DNA of 64,000 nt, taken from contig NZ_AVCJ01000007.1 of assembly GCF_000743535.1 (NCBI RefSeq), positions 1 to 64,000 on the forward strand. The letters are read 5' to 3'. How positions within the stretch are numbered: position 1 is the stretch's first letter; each line of letters opens with the position of its first letter. The translations under genes were made by a program, and so were the position numbers. Positions 30,001 through 37,955 of this stretch are shown here, in pieces. The notes under the pieces are model-generated. The model was not told the origin of the DNA, did no database searches, and worked only from the letters and a program-made list of their open reading frames with translations. The DNA is from Arenimonas donghaensis DSM 18148 = HO3-R19 (GTDB lineage: Bacteria; Pseudomonadota; Gammaproteobacteria; Xanthomonadales; Xanthomonadaceae).

Positions 30001-31153
30001 CTTCAACGCCTTCGAGTTCAACGATGGCTACGTCGACGTGATGGGCATCATCACCGGCCGCGAGGCCGCCAACGACGCCGTGCTGGAGCATCGCGACAGC
30101 CCGGTCACGGTGCCGCTGACCAACATGACCACGGTCACCGACGCCGCCGACCGCTATTCGTACTCCTTCGAAGGCAATGCCCAGGTGCTCGACCACATCG
30201 TGGTCAACCAGGCCCTGCTGGACACGGCGCCGGTGCGCACCGACCATGCCCGCATCAACGCCGATTTCGCGGTGGACAGCTTCGGCGATGAAACCATGGC
30301 CGTGCGCATGTCCGACCACGACCCGGTGGTGCTGTACATCGGCGACGTCGCCTTCGTCAGCACCGACCTGGCGGTCAGCGCCTCCGGTCCGGCCAGCGCC
30401 ATCGCCGGCGAGCCCATCCCGATGCAGGTCACGGTGAACAACCCGGGCCCGGCGTCGGCCACCGACGTCCTGGTCAGCCTGGCCTTCGACGCCGAGCTGC
30501 CCTCGCTGGGCGTGACCGCCCCGGCCGGCTTCGCCTGCGGCCCGGTCACGGTCGCCGCCGGCCAGACCACCGTCGACTGCGCCATCGCCGAAATGGCCCC
30601 GGGCAGCGCCGGCTTCGACCTGCTGGTCTCGACCGACCTGGCCACGGTGGTCCCGGCCGGCGGCCTGAGCCTGACGGCCCGGGTCGAAACCACCCGCACC
30701 GACGGCAACCCGGCCAACAACCTGGCCGTCGCCACCGTGCATCTGGTGCCGCCTTCGGCCAACCTGGCCCTGTACGTGGCGGAACTGCCCGACCCCAACC
30801 GTCCGGCGCGTGAAGGCATCGTCGGGCTGCTGGTCCGCAACAACGGTCCCAACGCCGCGCCCGGCACCTGGCTGGAGTTCACCGTGGGCACCAACGTCCA
30901 GGACGTCATCCCGCAGCCTGCGGCCGGCTGGACCTGCCACCTGGCCTCGACCAGTCGCAGCGCCCAGACCTTCCGCTGTGAATACGCCGGCGGCTACGGC
31001 GATGGCCAGGCGGACGTGGTCCGGTTCCGGGTGCAGGCACTGAGGTCCACCACGACCGCCTTCAGCGCCCGGACCGGCAGCGCCGCGAACGACCCGGTGT
31101 CGCGCAACAACAGCGTCAGCGGCAGCTTCCGGATCGGCATCGGCTCCCGGTAA
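27074..31153 (+). CDS. Giant secreted endonuclease/exonuclease/phosphatase-family nuclease with DUF11 repeats
   Basis: 1359 residues with a signal peptide (about 1-22, GVASAQ). Layout: an N-terminal beta domain (about 23-226), DUF11-like repeats (about 229-355 and 365-490), an OB-like nuclease accessory domain (about 493-600, [14 protein letters not shown]), then the EEP nuclease core (about 755-1095) with VVEMENL, the catalytic LLGDFNAFE near 970 and [12 protein letters not shown] near 1080. Two further DUF11-like modules end the protein (about 1097-1225 and 1229-1359). It resembles ExeM/NucH-type extracellular nucleases but ends without a GlyGly-CTERM or LPXTG anchor, so it is probably released, perhaps through the type II system encoded here. 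Confidence 0.9.
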   Translation: MKLAPHVPVLLALCLSAGVASAQVSLTGPAYTQDFDSLANSGSGHTALPAGWLLSESGTNANGQYQAGNGSGNSGDSYSFGATGSSERALGGLLSGSLNPTFGACFTNNVGNTVTALDIAYTGEQWRSGTAGRIDTINFQYSLDATGLADGSWIDVDALDFNSPNTVGTGAKDGNDAANRAAVASQIAGLAIANGSGFCIRWTDFNASGSDDGLAVDGFSLTPVFQPPGADLSVGVSVDNNPATAGGTIQVRTRIENLSAIDSAPYTLRQDNLGELTYASGEIGSIVGDYRAGCSISTPSNVLSCSAATGAGPNSGYTVTLGFNIAAGAVGPLVFDAGFTASEGDTVPGNDRDVLVVPLAGQSSDIAVSLADSVDPAVPGSSLTYTATVTNNGPGRTYGMSLSLPLPANTTYVSSTFDPALFDACDVQAGVLECTGAQFVSSGASGNVTLEVLVDAGFLGNLSTTATAGSLVPDLVPANNSDTETTLVEIPRVAIHTVQGAGTQSALLGSLVEVEGIVTAQRFNNGFFLQTVPGQEDGNPATSEGILVFTGSAPPASAAVGNRVLVTGTVEEYRSSSNPHQGFVTELINPTISVVSSGNALPAAVEITAAMMDPSLPVETLEYLEGMRVSVGRLVATAPTEGSIDENDALAFPNGTFWGVVEGIERPFREQGVGVQDQSPPLPANTPRFDTNPERLRVQSRGQIGASPLVLDSGAIVTGLVGVLDYGFGTYILMPDPDAPVNVQGGSGPRPVAEADASEFTIAGANMLRFYDDVDDAGGDVPLTPVAFERRLAKASLAICDYLRTPDIIGVVEMENLHALQMLADRVNATCADGPNYVAYLQEGNDVGKINIGFLVDTTEVGPGIPRVQVLSVTQYGKNALITNPNASTSTMNDRPPLVLRAVVNASNGASAPVTVIGNHLLSLIDINDNDPGSNGYASNGQRRRVKRAEQAVFLASLVEQFQQADPDDRIVLLGDFNAFEFNDGYVDVMGIITGREAANDAVLEHRDSPVTVPLTNMTTVTDAADRYSYSFEGNAQVLDHIVVNQALLDTAPVRTDHARINADFAVDSFGDETMAVRMSDHDPVVLYIGDVAFVSTDLAVSASGPASAIAGEPIPMQVTVNNPGPASATDVLVSLAFDAELPSLGVTAPAGFACGPVTVAAGQTTVDCAIAEMAPGSAGFDLLVSTDLATVVPAGGLSLTARVETTRTDGNPANNLAVATVHLVPPSANLALYVAELPDPNRPAREGIVGLLVRNNGPNAAPGTWLEFTVGTNVQDVIPQPAAGWTCHLASTSRSAQTFRCEYAGGYGDGQADVVRFRVQALRSTTTAFSARTGSAANDPVSRNNSVSGSFRIGIGSR

Positions 31154-31175
31154 GCAATACGGCACCGTAGGTGAC

Positions 31176-31204
31176 AAAGGGCGCGGCCATGGCCGCGCCC
31201 TTTT
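31176..31204 (+). terminator. Rho-independent terminator of the nuclease gene
   Basis: AAAGGGCGCGGCC and GGCCGCGCCCTTT form a 13-pair palindromic stem closed on AT, followed by a T-rich run (TTTTCTTT). It lies 22 bases after the nuclease stop and separates that gene from the pyruvate dehydrogenase operon. Confidence 0.92.
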
Positions 31205-31216
31205 CTTTGGCGCAGC

Positions 31217-31246
31217 TTGCACTGGCCCGCTGCGGGCTGCTATCAA
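31217..31246 (+). promoter_or_regulatory. Candidate promoter of the pyruvate dehydrogenase operon
   Basis: TTGCAC (31217-31222), an 18-base spacer and TATCAA (31241-31246) lie between the nuclease terminator and the E1alpha start, where a promoter is needed. Both boxes are imperfect. The leader would be under 20 bases, with GGAGG directly before the ATG. Confidence 0.35.
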
Positions 31247-31269
31247 GCCCTTCTGCCACGGAGGATCGA

Positions 31270-32343
31270 ATGAGTACCGTCGCCACCTTCGAAATCGAAT
31301 ATCTTCAATACCTTGCGCCCGATGGGCGGCTGGTGCGTGAAGACCTTCCCGATTTCGCGAAAGACCGCCGCAACCTCGTCGAACTGTTCAAGCACATGCT
31401 GCTGGTGCGCACCTTCGACACCAAGTCGGTGGCCCTGCAGCGCACCGGCAAGCTCGGCACCTACGCCAGCTGCCTGGGCCACGAGGCCGCGCACATCGGC
31501 ATCGGCAGCGCCATGCAATACGACGACGTGCTGGCGCCCAGCTACCGCGAATACGGCGCCCAGTTCATGCGCGGCGTGAAGCCGCGCGACGTGCTGATGT
31601 ATTGGGGTGGCGACGAGCGCGGCAACGATTTCTCCGGTCCGCCCCACGACTATCCCTGGTGCGTGCCCATCGCCACCCAGTGCCTGCACGCGGCCGGCGC
31701 GGCGCTGGCCTTCAAGCTGCGCGGCGAACCGCGGGTGGCGGTCACCTGCGTCGGCGACGGCGGCAGCTCCAAGACCGACACCTACGCCGCCATCAACTCG
31801 GCCGGCGCCTATGCCCTGCCCTTCGTGCTGTGCATCATCAACAACGGCTGTGCGATCTCGGTGCCGCGCAAGGCCCAGACCGGCGCCCGGACCCTGGCCC
31901 AGAAGGGCATCGCCGGCGGCCTGGACTGCGTCCAGGTGGACGGCAATGACATCATCGCCGTGCGCGCCGCGATGGACCATGCGCTCAAGCGCGCCCGCAA
32001 CGGCCACGGTGGCAGCGTGCTTGAACTGGTCACCTACCGCCTGTCCGACCACACCACGGCCGACGACGCCCGACGCTACCGCGACGACGCCGAGGTCAAG
32101 GAAGCCTGGGAGCGCGAACCGATGTCGCGCCTGCGCACGTTCCTGATTTCCGAAGGCGTCTGGAGCGAGGCCGAAGAGGCCGAGTGGAAGGAGGAATGCG
32201 GCAAGCGCGTGGACGAGGAGGTCAATGCCTACCTCGAAACCAAGGTGCAGCCAGTGGAGGCCATGTTCGACTACCTCTACGCCGAACTACCCGCCGACCT
32301 GGAAGCCCAGCGCGCCGACGCGATCAAGTGGGAGGGCCGCTGA
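31270..32343 (+). CDS. pdhA: Pyruvate dehydrogenase E1 component, alpha subunit
   Basis: 357 residues of a heterotetrameric (E1alpha/beta) thiamine-diphosphate dehydrogenase. The TPP motif runs from CVGDGGSSKTDTY to CIINNGCAIS. GKLGTYASCLGHEA and APSYREYGAQFMRG are typical of the pyruvate-type alpha subunit of Xanthomonadales. The ATG at 31270 has GGAGG six bases upstream; earlier in-frame starts overlap the terminator. E1 decarboxylates pyruvate and acetylates the lipoyl group of E2. A branched-chain keto acid activity is possible but less likely. Confidence 0.88.
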   Translation: MSTVATFEIEYLQYLAPDGRLVREDLPDFAKDRRNLVELFKHMLLVRTFDTKSVALQRTGKLGTYASCLGHEAAHIGIGSAMQYDDVLAPSYREYGAQFMRGVKPRDVLMYWGGDERGNDFSGPPHDYPWCVPIATQCLHAAGAALAFKLRGEPRVAVTCVGDGGSSKTDTYAAINSAGAYALPFVLCIINNGCAISVPRKAQTGARTLAQKGIAGGLDCVQVDGNDIIAVRAAMDHALKRARNGHGGSVLELVTYRLSDHTTADDARRYRDDAEVKEAWEREPMSRLRTFLISEGVWSEAEEAEWKEECGKRVDEEVNAYLETKVQPVEAMFDYLYAELPADLEAQRADAIKWEGR

Positions 32344-32344
32344 T

Positions 32345-33325
32345 ATGGCCGCCATCACGCTGATCGAGGCGATCACCCAGGCGCTGGCCTGGGAAATGAA
32401 GCATGACGACACCGTGCTGGTGATCGGCGAAGACGTCGGCATCAACGGCGGCGTGTTCCGGGCCACCGCGGGCCTGCAGCAGACCTTCGGCGACCAGCGC
32501 GTCATCGACACCCCGCTGGACGAAACCACCATCGCCGGCCTCACCGTCGGCCTGGCCTCGCAGGGCATGAAGCCCGTGGCCGAGGCGCAGTTCGACGGCT
32601 TCATGTACCCGATGGTCGACCACATCGTCTGCCACGCGGCGCGCTTCCGCTACCGCACCCGCGGCCGGCTGACCTGCCCGATGGTGCTGCGCGTGCCCTG
32701 GGGCGGCGGCATCCGCGCGCCCGAGCACCACAGCGAGGCCAACGAGGCGATCTTCACCAACGTCCCCGGCCTGCGCGTGGTGATGCCGTCGTCACCGCAG
32801 CGCGCCTACGGCCTGCTGCTGGCCGCCATCCGCGACCCGGACCCGGTCATCTTCATGGAGCCCAAGCGCATCTACCGGCAGTACAAGGAAGAGGTGCCCG
32901 ACGACGGCGAGGCGCTGCCGCTGGACGTGTGCTTCCAGCTGCGCGACGGCGACGACCTGACGCTGGTCACCTGGGGCGCACAGGTCAAGGAAACCCTGGA
33001 AGCGGCGGAGAAGCTGGCCGAGGACGGCATCAGCGCCGAGGTCATCGACGTCGCCACGCTCAAGCCGCTGGACTTCGACACCATCCGTGAATCGGTGGCC
33101 AAGACCGGCCGCTGCGTCATCGTGCACGAGGCCGCGAAGACCGCGGGCTTCGGCGCCGAGATCGCCGCGCGCCTGGCCGAGGAATCCATGTACGACCTGC
33201 TGGCGCCGGTCGAGCGCGTCACCGGCTACGACACCCACATCCCCCTGTTCCGCCTCGAGATGAAGTACCTGCCGAGCGTGGACAAGATCGTCGCCGCCGC
33301 CAAGCGCACGCTGGCGGCCGGCTGA
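32345..33325 (+). CDS. pdhB: Pyruvate dehydrogenase E1 component, beta subunit
   Basis: 326 residues of the E1beta/transketolase-C type: LVIGEDVGINGGVF with the TPP-activating Glu, DTPLDETTIAGLTVGLA, AEAQFDGFMYPMVDHIV, RVPWGGGIRAPEHHSE, and the C-terminal TLKPLDFDTIRES. It starts two bases after the pdhA stop, so both E1 subunits are co-translated in equal amounts. Start chosen at the first codon of the conserved N-terminus; the frame extends upstream only as shadow of pdhA. Confidence 0.92.
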   Translation: MAAITLIEAITQALAWEMKHDDTVLVIGEDVGINGGVFRATAGLQQTFGDQRVIDTPLDETTIAGLTVGLASQGMKPVAEAQFDGFMYPMVDHIVCHAARFRYRTRGRLTCPMVLRVPWGGGIRAPEHHSEANEAIFTNVPGLRVVMPSSPQRAYGLLLAAIRDPDPVIFMEPKRIYRQYKEEVPDDGEALPLDVCFQLRDGDDLTLVTWGAQVKETLEAAEKLAEDGISAEVIDVATLKPLDFDTIRESVAKTGRCVIVHEAAKTAGFGAEIAARLAEESMYDLLAPVERVTGYDTHIPLFRLEMKYLPSVDKIVAAAKRTLAAG

Positions 33326-33334
33326 GGACTAGCG

Positions 33335-34717
33335 ATGAGCGAAAAGAAACTCTTCAAGCTGCCCGACCTGGGCGAAGGCCTGCCCGACGCGGAAATCGTC
33401 GAGTGGCTGGTCAAGGAAGGCGAGACCATCAAGCTCGACGAGCCGCTGGTGTCGATGGAAACCGCCAAGGCCGTGGTCGAGGTGCCCTCGCCGTTTTCCG
33501 GCAAGGTGACCCGCCTGGCCGGCAAGGCCGGCGACGTCATCGAAACCGGCAGCTGGCTGGTCGAGATCGAAATCGACCCGTCCCTGCCCCAGCGCGCCGA
33601 CGCCCAGGACACGGGCCACGCCCACGGCCACAAGGGGGCCGGCAAGCCGGTCCCCAACGAAGCATCGCGCGATGACGGGGACGACCTCACCGTGGTCGCT
33701 TCGGACGAGGGCGGCGAAATCCGCGAACAGCCCGCCGGCGACGACGGGAAGAAGTCCGCCGACGCCGGCACCGTGGTCGGGGCCATGCAGAGCTCCGACG
33801 CCGTGCGCAGCGAACAGGCGGTCGCCGTCGGCGGCGTGCGCGCCATGCCTGCCGTGCGCGCCCTGGCCAGGAAACTGAAAGTCGACCTGGCGCGCGTCAG
33901 GCCCAGTGGTACCGACGGCGTGGTCACGGCCGCTGACGTGAAAAAAGCCGCGGCGGATGGCAGTGCCGCCCAGGCGCCTGGTGGCGGTCGTGCCGCGGCC
34001 GCGCAGTCGCCCGCACGATCCGCACCGGCCCCGGCTCCGTCGCCCGGCCGTCCGGCACCGGCCAGGGCCGACGCCGCGCTCGACGTGGACGAACCCATCC
34101 GCGGCGTGCGCCGCAACATGGTCCGCACGATGTCGCAGGCCCATGCCGAAGTCGTGCCGACCTCGCTGATGGACGACGCCGACATCCATGCCTGGGCGCC
34201 GGGCGAGGACATCATGGCGCGCATGATCCGTGCGATCGCCGTGGCCTCCGAGGCCGAGCCGGCGATGAACGCCTGGCTCAACGCCAAGGAGGGCACGCTG
34301 CGCCGGCATGCCCGCGTGGACGTCGGCATCGCCGTGGACTCGCCCGATGGCCTGTTCGTGGCCAACCTGCGCAATGCCGAACGCCTCGAACCGCACCAGG
34401 TGCGCCAGGCCATCAACCGCATCCGCGACGGGGTCAAGAACCGCTCGCTGCCGCCGGAAGAGCTGCGCGACTACACCATCATGCTGTCCAATTTCGGCGT
34501 CTTCGCCGGCAAGTACGCCACGCCGGTGGTGGTTCCGCCCTGCGTGGCCATCATTGGCGCCGGTCGCCTGCACCACGCGGTGGTGCCGGTGCTGGGCGGC
34601 CTGGAAACGCATCGGATCATGCCGATCTCGCTCACCTTCGACCACCGCGCCGCCACCGGCGGCGAGGCCGCGCGTTTCCTGCGCGCCCTGCTCGACGATC
34701 TCCAGCGCGCGCGCTGA
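33335..34717 (+). CDS. Dihydrolipoamide acyltransferase (E2) of the pyruvate dehydrogenase complex
   Basis: 460 residues: one lipoyl domain (about 1-80) with the lipoylated Lys45 in METAKAVVEV, a long acidic/His linker, a peripheral E1/E3-binding domain (about 170-205, MPAVRALARKLKVDLARVRP), an Ala/Pro linker and the catalytic domain (about 250-460). The active-site loop reads TFDHRAATGGEA: the catalytic His is present, but the usual DHRxxDG Asp is Thr. It transfers the acyl group to CoA. No E3 (lipoamide dehydrogenase) gene is in the window, so E3 must come from elsewhere. Confidence 0.9.
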   Translation: MSEKKLFKLPDLGEGLPDAEIVEWLVKEGETIKLDEPLVSMETAKAVVEVPSPFSGKVTRLAGKAGDVIETGSWLVEIEIDPSLPQRADAQDTGHAHGHKGAGKPVPNEASRDDGDDLTVVASDEGGEIREQPAGDDGKKSADAGTVVGAMQSSDAVRSEQAVAVGGVRAMPAVRALARKLKVDLARVRPSGTDGVVTAADVKKAAADGSAAQAPGGGRAAAAQSPARSAPAPAPSPGRPAPARADAALDVDEPIRGVRRNMVRTMSQAHAEVVPTSLMDDADIHAWAPGEDIMARMIRAIAVASEAEPAMNAWLNAKEGTLRRHARVDVGIAVDSPDGLFVANLRNAERLEPHQVRQAINRIRDGVKNRSLPPEELRDYTIMLSNFGVFAGKYATPVVVPPCVAIIGAGRLHHAVVPVLGGLETHRIMPISLTFDHRAATGGEAARFLRALLDDLQRAR

Positions 34718-35106
34718 TGGCGCATTTTAGCCGCCTCGCCGGTTTCATCATTGACTGCGAAGGCGGCTCGTTGGGAGCGGCTGCCGATTTCTGGAGCCAG
34801 GCATTGGGTCTGCCGGTGACCGACCCCGACGAAGGCGGCCTGGACAAGTACGCCCGCCTCGACGGCACCCGGCTGGGCCTGCACATCGAGGTCCAGAAGG
34901 TGAAACACCCTTCGCGAGTGCATCTGGACGTGGAAAGCGACGACATCGAAGCCGAGGCCCGCCGCCTGGTCGCGCTGGGCGCCGTGGAAGTCTCGCGCCC
35001 GCACGATGGCCGCTGGATCGTGCTCGAAGCACCGACGGGTCACCGCTTTTGCGTGGTGCGTTCGCGCGAGCGGCTCACCCGGGCCAACGCCAATGCGTAC
35101 CCCTGA
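34717..35106 (+). CDS. VOC/glyoxalase-like protein
   Basis: 129 residues with one vicinal-oxygen-chelate fold: FIIDCEGGSLGAAADFWSQALGLPV at the N-terminus, RLGLHIEVQKV, VHLDVESDDIEAEARRLVALGA and WIVLEAPTGHRFCVV. This pattern is common in VOC proteins of unknown substrate. The ATG overlaps the E2 stop (TGATG), so it is translated with the pyruvate dehydrogenase genes, an unexplained link. Confidence 0.82.
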   Translation: MAHFSRLAGFIIDCEGGSLGAAADFWSQALGLPVTDPDEGGLDKYARLDGTRLGLHIEVQKVKHPSRVHLDVESDDIEAEARRLVALGAVEVSRPHDGRWIVLEAPTGHRFCVVRSRERLTRANANAYP

Positions 35107-35118
35107 TCGGCCTTCGGC

Positions 35119-35439
35119 CTAGCCTGCCGCCGGGCGCTTGAAACGCTGCCCGCGCCACGCCCACGCTGCGGCCAGCACGATCAGGAAGGCCTTGTAGGCC
35201 AGCAGGCTGGCCAGCACCTGGCGCCAGATCGGCCCCGCTTCGATGTCCGTGGCCGCGGTTGCGAAGCCCCAGCGGCCGGCCAGGAACGCAGCCGTGAAAG
35301 CCAGCACCAGCGCAAGCAGGTCAAAGCGTCGACGCGCCGGGGATTTTTCCATCGTCCTGGGGTAGAACCAGAACAGCACGCCCAGGATCGCGAACCACGG
35401 CAGGAACAGGATCAGCGCGAGATCGGCGATGTCGGCCAT
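35119..35439 (-). CDS. Small inner-membrane protein of unknown function
   Basis: 106 residues with three hydrophobic stretches (DLALILFLPWFAILGVLFWF, LLALVLAFTAAFLAG and VLASLLAYKAFLIVLAAAWAW) and basic loops, consistent with a three-span inner-membrane protein. The family is not recognised. Its start shares a base with the trpS stop, so it is coupled to trpS translation. Confidence 0.75.
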   Translation of the reverse strand: MADIADLALILFLPWFAILGVLFWFYPRTMEKSPARRRFDLLALVLAFTAAFLAGRWGFATAATDIEAGPIWRQVLASLLAYKAFLIVLAAAWAWRGQRFKRPAAG

Positions 35440-36761
35440 CAGGCGTCCTCCTGCGCGAAGGCCGACAGCGCGGCGGTGGCCTCCGAAAGCGCCACCCCCG
35501 GGGCCAGCATGCCCACGCGGGTCTCGCCCAGCCAGAGCGCTTCGTCCTTCTGATGCAGGCCGGCGGCGCCTTCCAATTTCAGTCGCGCCACCAGCACGCC
35601 GGCCTCGCGCGGCGATTCGAAGCCGCCGCCGGTCAGCAGCTCGTCACCCGCGCCGTCGACCAGCTTGAAGTGGAAGCGGCCATCCTTTTCGCGGTACTGC
35701 TTGAACTGGGGACGTCCCGCCCTGGCGGGGCTTGCGGCCTTGGTGCCCGCCTGCTCGCGCAGGTCGCGCAAGCCCACCGCCCGGCGCAGGTCGGTCATCA
35801 GCGGCCCGGCAATGGCGCGTGCCTTCGCCGCGCCCGCCCGCAGCACGTCTTCGATGTGGTCGGGCCGCGCCATCAGGGCCTCGTATTTCTCGCGCAGCGG
35901 CGACAGCTCCTGGTCCAGGCGTTCGAACAGGGCCTGCTTGGCCTCGCCCCAGGCGATGCCCTCGGCGAAGTCACGAGCGAACTGTTCGGATTGCGCCGGC
36001 GTCGCGAACGCCTGGTGCAGCTGGAACAGCGCCGAGCCTTCCGTGTCCTTGGGCTCGCCGGGCGCGCGCGAGTCGGTGACGATGGAGAACACCAGCTTCC
36101 TTAGCATCTCGCGCGGCGCGAACAGGGGGATGGTGTTGTCGTAGCTCTTGCTCATCTTGCGACCGTCCAGGCCCGGCAGCGTCGCGACGTTTTCCTCGAT
36201 GGCGGCTTCCGGCAACACGAAGTGCTCGCCGTAGAGGTGATTGAAGCGGGCGCCGAAGTCGCGGGCCATCTCGATGTGCTGCACCTGGTCGCGCCCGACC
36301 GGCACCGAGTGCGCCTTGAACATCAGGATGTCGGCAGCCATGAGCACCGGGTACATGAACAGGCCGGCGCTGATGCCGGCGTCCGGGTCTTCGCCGGCTT
36401 CGTTGTTCTTGTCCACCGCGGCCTTGTAGGCGTGCGCACGATTGAGGATGCCCTTGCCGGCGACGCAGGTCAGCAGCCAGGTCAGCTCGGGAATCTCCGG
36501 GATGTCCGACTGCCGGTAGAACCAGACCTGGTCGGGGTCGAGCCCGCAGGCCAGCCAGCTGGCGGCGATTTCCAGGGTCGAGCGCTGCACCCGGGCCGGG
36601 TCCTGCACCTTGATCAGGGCGTGGTAGTCGGCCAGGAAGAAGAAGCTCTCGGCCCCGGGCTGGCGGCTGGCGGCCACGGCCGGGCGGATGGCGCCGGCGT
36701 AGTTGCCCAGGTGCGGGGTGCCGGAGGTGGTGATGCCGGTAAGGACGCGGGTGACGGTCAT
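35439..36761 (-). CDS. trpS: Tryptophanyl-tRNA synthetase with C-terminal extension
   Basis: 440 residues, roughly 100 longer than the E. coli enzyme. The class I signatures are TSGTPHLGNYAG (HIGH-like, about residues 12-23) and GRKMSKSYDN (KMSKS, about 200-209). The last 90 residues (about 352-440) form an extra beta domain beginning QFKQYREKDGRFHFKLVDG, which resembles YegP/DUF1508-like repeats; it may aid tRNA binding. The N-terminus of the frame is as expected, with no need for a different start. Confidence 0.95.
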   Translation of the reverse strand: MTVTRVLTGITTSGTPHLGNYAGAIRPAVAASRQPGAESFFFLADYHALIKVQDPARVQRSTLEIAASWLACGLDPDQVWFYRQSDIPEIPELTWLLTCVAGKGILNRAHAYKAAVDKNNEAGEDPDAGISAGLFMYPVLMAADILMFKAHSVPVGRDQVQHIEMARDFGARFNHLYGEHFVLPEAAIEENVATLPGLDGRKMSKSYDNTIPLFAPREMLRKLVFSIVTDSRAPGEPKDTEGSALFQLHQAFATPAQSEQFARDFAEGIAWGEAKQALFERLDQELSPLREKYEALMARPDHIEDVLRAGAAKARAIAGPLMTDLRRAVGLRDLREQAGTKAASPARAGRPQFKQYREKDGRFHFKLVDGAGDELLTGGGFESPREAGVLVARLKLEGAAGLHQKDEALWLGETRVGMLAPGVALSEATAALSAFAQEDA

Positions 36762-36865
36762 GGCGTGGCGGTCTGGGAAAACCCGGCAAGTTTACCGTGT
36801 CACCGGGGCCAACCCCGTTTCGCGCCCGGGAACGTTGCATTCCCACACCGAACAAGGAGCCCGCC

Positions 36866-37651
36866 ATGAGAACCCTGCCCACCCTTCTGCTTGCCCTGGC
36901 CGCCCTGGCCAGCCTGCCTGCCTGCGCCCGCCAGGCGCCCCTGGTCGACCTGCAGGTGCACGACCTCGAGCGCGGCCACGCCCTGCCCTGGCACCCGCAT
37001 CGCGGCCGCCATTACATCGAAGGCCAGCCTGGCCACCGCTACAGCCTGGTGCTGCACAACACCAGCGGCGAGCGGGTCCTGGCGGTGGTGTCGGTCGACG
37101 GGGTCAACGTGATCAGCGGCGAAACCGCCGGCACCGGCCAGTCCGGCTACGTGCTCGGACCCTGGCAGCGCCTGGAGATCAAGGGCTGGCGCAAGAACCT
37201 GTCGGAGGTCGCCGAATTCCACTTCACCGCCCTGCAGGACAGCTACGCGGCCCGCACCGGCCGCCCCGACAATGTCGGCGTGATCGGCGTGGCGGTGTTC
37301 CGCGAACGCCAGCCGCCGGCCTGGCAGGCACCGGCGCCGATCGCCCGCTCGCGCCAGGAGGCGTCCGGCAAGCCCGGGGCGTCCGCCGATGCCGCCGCGC
37401 CGTCCGCCGGGTCGCGCCACATGCCCGAGTCGCTGGCGCGCCAGCAGGTGGGCACCGGCCATGGCGAACGACGCCGGGACGCCGCCACGGTGACCACCTT
37501 CGAACGCGCGAGCCGCTGGCCAGCGCAGCAACTCTCGCTCTACTACGACGGCAGCCAGGCGCTGGCAGCCCGCGGGATCCTTCCCCGTCACTGGCCCCTG
37601 CACGAACCGGCGCCGGAGGCCTTCCCGATCGGGTTCGCACCCGACCCGTGA
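36866..37651 (+). CDS. Putative lipoprotein of unknown function
   Basis: 261 residues, with a signal peptide ending in LASLPACARQ (lipobox). A first domain (about 25-150) has repeated beta-like segments (HRYSLVLHNTSGERVLAVV, GYVLGPWQRLEIKGW, VAEFHFTALQDSY); the second half is a low-complexity Ala/Arg region and a C-terminal block with SLYYDGSQALAARGIL. It resembles exported proteins of unknown function in Xanthomonadales but I cannot name a family. AAGGAG lies six bases before the ATG at 36866. Confidence 0.8.
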   Translation: MRTLPTLLLALAALASLPACARQAPLVDLQVHDLERGHALPWHPHRGRHYIEGQPGHRYSLVLHNTSGERVLAVVSVDGVNVISGETAGTGQSGYVLGPWQRLEIKGWRKNLSEVAEFHFTALQDSYAARTGRPDNVGVIGVAVFRERQPPAWQAPAPIARSRQEASGKPGASADAAAPSAGSRHMPESLARQQVGTGHGERRRDAATVTTFERASRWPAQQLSLYYDGSQALAARGILPRHWPLHEPAPEAFPIGFAPDP

Positions 37652-37662
37652 ATCACACGACG

Positions 37663-37692
37663 AAAAAAGGCCGGGCATCGCTGCCCGGCCTT
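37663..37692 (-). terminator. Rho-independent terminator of the entericidin-like gene
   Basis: AAGGCCGGGCA and TGCCCGGCCTT form an 11-pair stem with a four-base loop. On the minus strand the stem is followed by a T-run reaching TTTTTT. It lies 23 bases after the stop of the small lipoprotein gene and faces the convergent lipoprotein gene ending at 37651. Confidence 0.92.
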
Positions 37693-37715
37693 CGTCCACT
37701 GGAAACACAGTGGTG

Positions 37716-37856
37716 TCAGTTCTTGGCTTCTTCCGCCGCTTCCTCGAGCTCGTCGCCGGCCTTGGAGACATCCTTGCCGAAGCCTTGCACGGTATTGCAG
37801 CCGGAAAGCGCGAACGCGGCCAGCAAGGCCGCCAGCATCCAACGGGTACGTGACAT
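37716..37856 (-). CDS. Entericidin-like small lipoprotein
   Basis: A 46-residue lipoprotein precursor. The signal peptide ends LAAFALSGC (lipobox ALSGC, Cys20), and the 27-residue mature peptide reads NTVQGFGKDVSKAGDELEEA with an acidic amphipathic tail. This matches the entericidin A/B family (NT..GxGxDV..GG..L pattern), whose members are tiny envelope lipoproteins linked to stress-induced lysis. AGGAGAG lies four bases before the ATG, and a strong terminator follows. It has no partner gene adjacent that would make an A/B pair. Confidence 0.88.
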   Translation of the reverse strand: MSRTRWMLAALLAAFALSGCNTVQGFGKDVSKAGDELEEAAEEAKN

Positions 37857-37955
37857 GGGACTCTCCTGTGGGTTGATTGCGCCCTGAGTCTATCCTTGGC
37901 CGCCCGGCTGTCAATCACCGGTGCCGCAGGTTTCACGGATGATTCACGCCCCGGT

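Noticed and set aside
27242-31246. A 1334-codon open frame antisense to the nuclease gene
   Set aside because: Its translation is low-complexity His/Gly/Arg/Val-rich without domains, typical of the antisense of GC-rich coding DNA, while the plus-strand frame has clear domains.
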